This document shows, piece after piece, positions 58,122 to 64,000 of a stretch of 64,000 nucleotides of DNA. Source of the DNA: Ophiobolus disseminans (Eukaryota; Ascomycota; Dothideomycetes; Pleosporales; Phaeosphaeriaceae); the NCBI GenBank assembly GCA_010093685.1, contig MU006236.1, positions 649,068 to 713,067 on the forward strand, written 5' to 3'. Both the position numbers and the translations under genes were made by a program. How positions within the stretch are numbered: the stretch's first letter is position 1; the number at the start of each line of letters is the position of its first letter. The notes under the pieces were generated by a model. The model was not told the DNA's origin, ran no database searches, and saw only the letters and a list, made by a program, of their open reading frames with translations.

Positions 58122-58171
58122 TGTTAATGCAGCCTATCAGTCTTCATGTTAATGCAACCTATCAGTCTTCA
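58122..58171. repeat. 25-bp tandem duplication
   Basis: Two adjacent 25-base units, starting TGTTAATGCAGCCTATCAGT, differ at a single position (G/A). A recent local duplication in the 3' flank of the dehydratase gene. Confidence 0.85.
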
Positions 58172-58405
58172 AGTGCATAAGTCAAAACTTGCATGCATAT
58201 GCACGGGATGGGGAACATCGGGCCTGCAGTATCCCACATCTGACCCTGGGCGAAACTTGGGGAATAGTCGATGACAATCCATAGACGTACATTCCTTCAG
58301 ACTTCCACCTTGTAATTTTATACAACTGTTTGTGCTATATTTCCTACCTCGAATGCCAACTGCACCCATCCACATACTCAACAGAAGGAAATCGTCCAAA
58401 CCCCC

Positions 58406-59689
58406 TCACCACTCTCTAACCTCACCCCCAGGCCCAATAAAACCTGGACTAACCCACGCCTTCGCATCCTTGCTCAGTTCCCTCACCATCTCCTCATCAA
58501 CCTCGATACCCAGCCCCGGTCCCTTCAGCAACTCAATATAACCGTCCTTTACATCCCAGCACGCCGGGTCCTTTACATAGCTCGTCAGATCAGCTCCACT
58601 GCCCGCATTGTAATGGATCCCCAAACTCATCTCTTGAATCGAAAAGTTCGCCAACGTGCAGTCTACCTGACAGCACGCTGCTAGCGCAATAGGTCCTAGC
58701 GGGCAGTGCGGCGCGATGGCCACATCGTAGGTTTCGGCCATGGAGGCGATGCGCCTCATCTCGGAAATCCCGCCAATGTGGCTAATGTCGGGTTGCAAGA
58801 TGTCGACGCAGCCGGCTTCGAGGAAAGGGCGCACGTCCCAGCGGGAATGCAAACGCTCGCCGAGCGCAATTGGACACGATGTCTGCTGTGCGAGATCTTT
58901 GATACCGGCGATGTGTTCGGATAAGAGAGGCTCTTCGATGAAGAGGGGGTGGTGCGGTTCGAGGGCGCGGGCGAGTTGCTTGGCCATTGGTTTGTGGACG
59001 CGGCCGTGGAAATCCATGCCTGCGTCCATGCCTAGGTCTTTGACTGTCTTTAAGCGCTCGACGGCGGAGTGTAGGGCGGAGGGGCTGTCAAGCCAGCCGA
59101 TATCTTCTGTTGCGTTCATTTTCACGGCGGTGAAACCTTGGGCTTTGCGTGCTTCTCTGTGGAGACCTCAGCAATCTAATCATGCATCTTCGCTTGCCAT
59201 CTTACGCTTGCGTCTTTACATCACTGGGTCGATCTCCTCCAATCCAAGCATAAACCTTTAGCTTGTTTCGTACCTTGCCACCGAGCAACTGATAGATTGG
59301 CACATTGAGCTTCCTGGCCTTGAGATCCCAAAGCGCAATGTCGATACCGGCTAGTGCACTCATAAAGACTGGTCCGCCGCGGTAGAAGGAGGTTCGCCAT
59401 GACATCTGCCATATGTGCTCGATCTCACTTGATTGTGCCAAAGTTGTTAGCCACTGGTCACGAGTGTAGACGATCTCATCTATTTGGATTGATCTTTGGA
59501 AAGCTACACTCACTCTGCTTCGAAGCCGATGTATCGCTCAGCCCATGCATCTAGACACCCTTCAACTGCTTGTGTGTGTCCTTCGAGGGATGCTTCACCC
59601 CAACCGAAGTTGCCGTCTGCATCCGTAATCTTGACAAAGAGCCATCGTGGAGGTACACGAAAGTACTCAATTGTTGCTATTTTGCCCAT
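58406..59689 (-). CDS. D-galactonate dehydratase-like enolase-superfamily enzyme
   Basis: Three exons, 59514-59689, 59206-59427 and 58406-59156, give 382 residues, the same length as bacterial DgoD. The 86-base first intron has a GGCTAAC branch site. Landmarks are EYFRVPPRWLFVKI, FYRGGPVFMSALAGIDIALWD and AWIGGDRP, then the catalytic set: Asp181/His183 in MDFHGRV, Glu207 in FIEEP, Glu233 in LGERLHSRWD, Asp256 in LQPDISHIGG and His283 in APHCPLGPIALAACC. These fit the galactonate dehydratase branch of the mandelate-racemase group rather than the fungal L-galactonate dehydratase family. The enzyme would convert D-galactonate (or a related acid) to 2-keto-3-deoxy-galactonate using Mg2+. It is divergent from a DapA-family aldolase that could take that product. 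All metal and acid/base residues are present. Confidence 0.88.
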
Positions 59690-60115
59690 GGCTATCTCTT
59701 TCTAGGCGTATTCGATTACTACAATTGTGCTCGGCTAGGTTCCAGTGTTCCTCGTGCGTTTCTTCGACGAGTGTCCACAACAGCATACCAGATTACAACA
59801 TTTTCCACATCATAAAATTCAACATCGGCCATCCCTTGAGCACAAACCCCTGTCTAGCAGTCTTTGCGAGCGAATCGGAGGGCTCAATGTTCCGTTCAGG
59901 GTAATCCGATGGCGGCGCGGGGTCAGAGACTCCACAAGTGGGATGTTTAGTTTCGGATCTGGGGTAATTGTGGCCGAGTCGTAATGGGCGGCAATTGCAA
60001 TAAGTCTGGCGAGTCTGCCCAAGGTGAATCATCGTGATAACATAGTGATAGACACGTTTCCGAGACTCCTACACCAGAAAGTCGACCACAAGAAGTTCAC
60101 GCACGAGCCACAAAC
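59690..60115. promoter_or_regulatory. Shared divergent promoter, dehydratase / aldolase
   Basis: 426 bases between the two divergent start codons. A head-to-head arrangement of two enzymes acting in sequence suggests co-regulation. No specific operator was identified. Confidence 0.5.
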
Positions 60116-61157
60116 ATGACCTCATCACCACCAACCGGCGTCTTCGTGCCCGTCCCAACCTTTTTCAAACCGGCATCCTCATCCAACTCCCTCCAGGCCG
60201 CCGTAGACGTCGAGACTCAAATTCAGCACTCCGTGTTCCTCGCCAAGAATGGCGTGCGCGGCCTTGTTCTGCTCGGCTCGACCGGCGAGGCCATCCACAT
60301 GTCACGACAGGAGCGCATCGACCTCGTGTCTGGCGTGCGCAAAGGCCTGAACGATGCTGGATTCCCCGATTACCCAATCATGGCGGGAACACTGATCAAT
60401 AGCATTGACGAGACGCTGGAGTGGTTGGAGGACTTCAAAAAGGCAGGCGCGCAATGGGGCCTGGTGCTTGCGCCGGGTTACTTTGGAGCTGCAGCGAATC
60501 AAGAAGGCATCAGGGAGTGGTACACTGTTGTTGCAGACAAAAGCCCTCTTCCTGTTTTGATGTGAGTGCTCTATTAGGTGTACAATGGTGAGGCATGGCT
60601 GACCACGCACTAGCTACAATTACCCAGGCGTCACCAACGGCGTCATGGTCACGCCCGAAACCTACCGCATCCTCGCCCAACACCCCAACATCGTCGGCTG
60701 CAAGATGTCCCATGCGGTCGTCTCGTGGCACAACCAAGTCTCGCTCGACCCCAAGATCGACCACAAGAAGTTCAAGGTCTACAGCGGCCTGGGGCAGCAA
60801 CTCGGCCCAATCGTCTTCTTCGATGCAGCTGGTGTCATTGATGGTCTCGCAGCCATCTATCCTAAGACTGTGTGCACACTGATGAAGGTTGCCGAGATAC
60901 GGCCAATTAGCGATGAGAACCTGAAGAAGATCAAGGAGCTGCAGTACACTGTGAGCACAACGGAAGAGTTCATTGGCAAGTACGGCATTGTGGGCATCAA
61001 GGAGGCTGTTAAGAGGGTGACTGGCTTCGGCACAATGGAGGGCGGCAGGCTGCCTATTAAGGGCAAGCTTCCGGAGGGCGAGTGGGAGAAGTGGAGCGAG
61101 GTTTGGGAGAGGATACAGAAGACTGAGGATTCGCTGAGTGAGAAGGATTTCAAGTGA
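60116..61157 (+). CDS. DapA-family Schiff-base aldolase (2-keto-3-deoxy sugar acid aldolase-like)
   Basis: Two exons, 60116-60561 and 60614-61157, give 329 residues. The start MTSSPPTGVFVPVPTFF matches the beginning of the DapA/NanA barrel. GLVLLGSTGEAIHMS (about residue 50-64) is the substrate-carboxylate loop, YNYPGVTNG (Tyr152) is completed across the intron, and VGCKMSH holds Lys179, the Schiff-base lysine. A YSGLGQQLGP segment and a KYGIVGIKEAVKRVTGFG C-terminal block follow. The family cleaves 2-keto-3-deoxy acids to pyruvate and an aldehyde, or condenses them. Fungal relatives (LGA1/GaaC type) act in galacturonate breakdown. With the dehydratase next door, cleavage of 2-keto-3-deoxy-galactonate to pyruvate and glyceraldehyde is the best guess; DHDPS-like or hydroxyproline-type activity is less likely. 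Confidence 0.87.
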
Positions 61158-61575
61158 GCCAATAGCGTTTGATTAAAGCATATCTTCTTCATGTGGGATG
61201 CAACAACTCCGCTCCTTACGTCGCCGTGGAGAGATACGCGGTATTTTGATCGCATCTCACTCGGTGCAGTGTGTCTGCTACAAACGCCCGACACCTACAT
61301 TGCATCAGGCGTGCTGACAAACACTGTTGTCAGTACCTCGCTTCTGCATGTGTAACTTTATCTGCAAAGCACCCCGCACTGAATCTCACCTACGTGAGGC
61401 ACCGCCCTTTTTCGCCTTCACTGCCAAGTTATCAACTAACGAGCGCTACTTCGGACGCAGTATATCGTGAGAGTGCACCCCTTATATCAATAGTTTTTGC
61501 TTATCCCATCCACGTAGTCAATTTGAGTGGATCACATCGAAATCCTCACACCTTGTACAAACAATATCTCCTATC
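61158..61575. other. Spacer upstream of the esterase, no gene seen
   Basis: 418 bases between the aldolase stop and the hydrolase start. It contains a TATATCGTGAG stretch but no clear element. Confidence 0.4.
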
Positions 61576-62590
61576 ATGGCGCCCCTCGACGATACCACTG
61601 CCGCAACCCGCTTTGATAGCTTCCACGTGCATCGCACGTTCTACAAGAAAATCGGTGACCACCAAATAGCAGTCGGCATCCTTGTGCCCAAGGTCCTCCA
61701 GCCGGGCAAACACCCGTTGATGGTCAAGTTCCACGGTGGCGCCTTGGTACGATTTTCATACCTTTCTTCACATGCATCGAAGCTAAAACATGCCCCTACA
61801 GATCACAGGAGACTGTCTCTACCCAGACTGGAACGCCGCATTCTTCATCCCCTTCATCCACCGCACCAACTCCATAGTCGTGCTCCCAAACTACCGCCTC
61901 ATCCCCGAACACTCAGGCGCCGATATCCTCCAGGACCTCTCCGACTTCTGGGCCTGGTTCCACGCCGGCAATGTCGACAACTACCTCTTCTCGCAGCACC
62001 CATCTCCTAGCCTCGATCTAGATTACAGCAAAGTACTGGTCGCAGGCGACTCAGCAGGCGGATACATGGCCCTCATGTCCGCCCTTACGCAACCGCGCGA
62101 CAGCATCAAAGCCGCACTTGTCGAATACCCCATGACGAACTACCTCAACGTTGACATCGCACCCACGTGGTTCGGCACACCTAGCCCCGGCCCCGAAGTT
62201 GCACAACAACACCTCGCATCCATAATACCCGGCGCCGTCATCTCCTCCGCTATTCCCCTAGCGCGCAACGGCCTCTCGTACAGTCTCGCCGCATACGGTC
62301 GCTATCTCGAGTTCTTCGGCGAGGATCCGAAGCTCTGGCCCATTGGACTAATTGGCGACGCCGAGGCGATGCCGCCGACGTGGATCATCCACGGTGATGC
62401 GGATTTAGCGGTGGATGTGGGGGATAGCAGGAAGTTTGTGGATGCTTGGGAGAAGGGAGGTGTAAAGGGGGAGGTTAAGTTGAGTGTGGTGGAGGGTGGG
62501 GATCATGGGTTTGATAATGCGACAAAGGAGGATGAGGAGGGGTGGTTGAAGGATGGGTTGGTGTGGGTTGAGAAGAAGTGGTTGGAGTGA
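61576..62590 (+). CDS. Alpha/beta-hydrolase of the HSL/GDSAGG esterase group
   Basis: Two exons, 61576-61746 and 61802-62590, with a 55-base phase-0 intron, give 319 residues. The HGG oxyanion motif (residues 53-55, KFHGGAL) lies just before the intron, GDSAGG holds the nucleophile Ser141, HGDADLAVDVGD carries the acid, and GGDHGFDNAT the catalytic His. No signal peptide, so it is likely cytosolic. Such enzymes hydrolyse small acyl esters or lactones. Its place beside a sugar-acid dehydratase and an aldolase makes a lactonase- or acetyl-esterase-type role possible, opening or deacetylating the substrate, but this is inference from position only. Codon use changes from C-ending in the middle to GT-rich in the last 60 codons, a feature also seen in several neighbours. 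Confidence 0.85.
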
Positions 62591-62762
62591 GTTGTGGGTG
62601 AAATGTGATTAGCAAGGATTTGTTCTGGTTTATGATGAGATGGGAAGGAAGAGAACTTCAGGTGCTGAAAGCTGAAGCTTCATTAAGTTCAATACATCAG
62701 GGTTTCCATATAGTGCACGAATATGGTAAGATTGTACTTGAAGGGCTGACTTGCTGAGACAA

Positions 62763-63959
62763 CTACCAAATGATTACAGTAAACAGTACCACAGTGGTCG
62801 AAATCATGATTGCGCCCCACACCGATATGCTCAGAACCTCTGCTGCTCCTCCAATAGCCTGTTGCGGGTTCGGGTTGTTGGGTGAGATCTGACCTTGTCC
62901 ATTTCCACCGTTGTTGCCGTTGTTCACACCACCATTTCCACCGTTGTTGCCGTTGTTCCCTCCACCATTTCCACCGTTGTTCCCTCCATTACCTCCATTT
63001 CCGCCGTTGTTGCCATTGTTTCCACCACCATTTCCACCGTTGTTCCCTCCATTACCTCCATTGCCACCGTTCCCGCCACCTTGTCCTGGCCCACCAACCT
63101 GCCCACCATCAGTCCTCGCACTTGTCTGAATCGCGATATCCTGCATAGGCTGGCCCTCAGGATTATTCACGCTCCTCACCAACTCATCAAACTCCATCAT
63201 CGGATTCTCAATGCTCGCACAAGACATACGTCCACCATTCGCGCTCAACGGACCAGGAATCGGCTTCGTAGACAATTGACCTGCGCCCGGGAACCTGGAT
63301 ATCGAGTTCGTGACGCTGATGGGCAGGTTGAAGATACTATACCGCTCAACGCCGTTGAGGCGATAATTCTGGTGAATGCTGATGTTGTACTCGCCGCGCA
63401 TGGTGCCTTGCGTGTCTTGGCCGTCGCCGACGAGGCACTCGGGCCATTCGAAGTTGATGTGTTTGACTGTTTGGCCGAGTTCCTGGCTCATGATGTTCGC
63501 GAAGGGCGGGGTCGTGGTGCTGATGTTGGAAATGGTGAAATTTTTTTGCAGGAGGTTGGACGTCAGGAAGACAGTCATGTTGAAAACTTGAGTAAGGGGG
63601 TCGGCGGTTGAGCGTGGTGGGACAGGGAGTTTGCCGTCTCCAGAGACATCGAGAGCGATGTGTAGGAAGTCACCGCCCATGGGTGTGAAGGGTTGTGGCT
63701 GAACTTGTTAAATTTTCATCAAGTTTGAAGAACGCTGAGTGGAGCGTACTGCTAGTATTATCCCAAGCCCAGGTGTATAGACTCTTCCGTTCACGATGTT
63801 GAATGCGCTGGTGTCCGGTTGCCCGTTTCGCCCGTTTTGACGCCCTTGGAGTCGATGGTCACCGGACCACGATCCCATCATCTGCGCGCCAACTTTGCTC
63901 CATATTAAAAATGACAAGAAGAGAAGTGAAAGATGTGATGGTGAAAATAGTGGTGTCAT
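62763..63959 (-). CDS. Secreted GPI-type surface protein with Gly/Asn tandem repeats
   Basis: Two exons, 63750-63959 and 62763-63698, with a 51-base intron in phase 0, give 381 residues. The N-terminal MTPLFSPSHLSLLFLSFLIW followed by SKVGAQ is a signal peptide. A globular part (about 70-250) has several N-x-S/T sites (NFTISNIS, YNISI) and few cysteines. The repeat region (about 265-350) is built of GGNNGGNGG and GGNNGNNGG units. The last 25 residues are hydrophobic (VLSISVWGAIMISTTVVLF) after a small-residue site (IGGAAE), as for GPI attachment. It is probably a plasma-membrane or cell-wall protein; function unknown. Repeat length should vary between strains because the DNA units are near-identical. 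Confidence 0.82.
62920..63090. repeat. Coding minisatellite of Gly/Asn repeats
   Basis: Plus-strand units such as CCACCGTTGTTGCC and CCACCATTTCCACC are reiterated across about 170 bases and encode the GGNNGGNG repeats of the surface protein on the minus strand. Longer blocks of about 70 bases (near 62951 and 63020) repeat almost exactly. Confidence 0.85.
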
Positions 63960-64000
63960 TGCTCAACAACGATGTACATTAAGTTTAGAAGCGAAAAGAG

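Larger units (their letters stand above)
56758..58405. other. ENA upstream region and spacer, 1.6 kb without a gene
   Basis: Contains four candidate PacC sites near the ENA start, a perfect 11-bp hairpin at 57685-57711 and a 25-bp tandem duplication at 58122-58171. No supported coding sequence. Confidence 0.5.

Noticed and set aside
59428..59513. Dehydratase exon 2 starting upstream of 59427 (frame beginning MSVAFQRSIQ)
   Set aside because: It cannot be joined in phase to exon 1; the 86-base intron ending at AAG with a GGCTAAC branch site restores the family block E-I-E-H-I-W.

Overview
The window is nuclear DNA of a filamentous ascomycete, most likely a dothideomycete of the Pleosporales type. 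The evidence is the short GT-AG introns (about 45-140 bases, many with a CTAAC-like branch site), a Zn2Cys6 regulator, an ENA-type sodium ATPase, an F-box-like LPxELR family and a GPI-type surface protein. The class assignment is an inference from gene content. No rRNA, tRNA, CRISPR array or virus was seen.

Layout. 1-8.6 kb is accessory: the 3' part of a subtilisin-like protease, a broken relic of a protease propeptide, four copies of an F-box-like family (one broken), and a small membrane protein. 9.4-16.9 kb is a housekeeping block: RQC2 (ribosome quality control), RET3 (zeta-COP) and a PPR-like mitochondrial protein divergent from RET3. 16.9-21.8 kb is nearly gene-free. 21.8-31.6 kb holds three consecutive, same-strand, broken members of one large fungal family whose conserved C-terminus resembles the HicA/YcfA fold; a 406-bp Tc1/mariner-type MITE lies between copies 1 and 2. 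31.6-37.9 kb has an unknown protein, an epoxide hydrolase and a TBC Rab-GAP. 37.9-42.0 kb is gene-free, followed by a Pro/Gln/Ser-rich conserved protein. 46.1-56.8 kb carries RUB1 (NEDD8), a Zn2Cys6 factor, a short F-box-like protein, a membrane RING-H2 ligase and an ENA P-type ATPase. 58.4-62.6 kb is a sugar-acid cassette: a D-galactonate-dehydratase-like enolase divergent from a DapA-family aldolase, then an alpha/beta hydrolase. A Gly/Asn-repeat GPI-type surface protein closes the window.

The genes that most clearly work together are the dehydratase and aldolase (sugar acid to 2-keto-3-deoxy acid to pyruvate plus an aldehyde). The most unusual region is 21.8-31.6 kb, where a tandem family with a possible HicA-like domain has been inactivated copy by copy. 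Exon boundaries were placed by eye from splice consensus, frame continuity and family motifs; no alignment or search was run.
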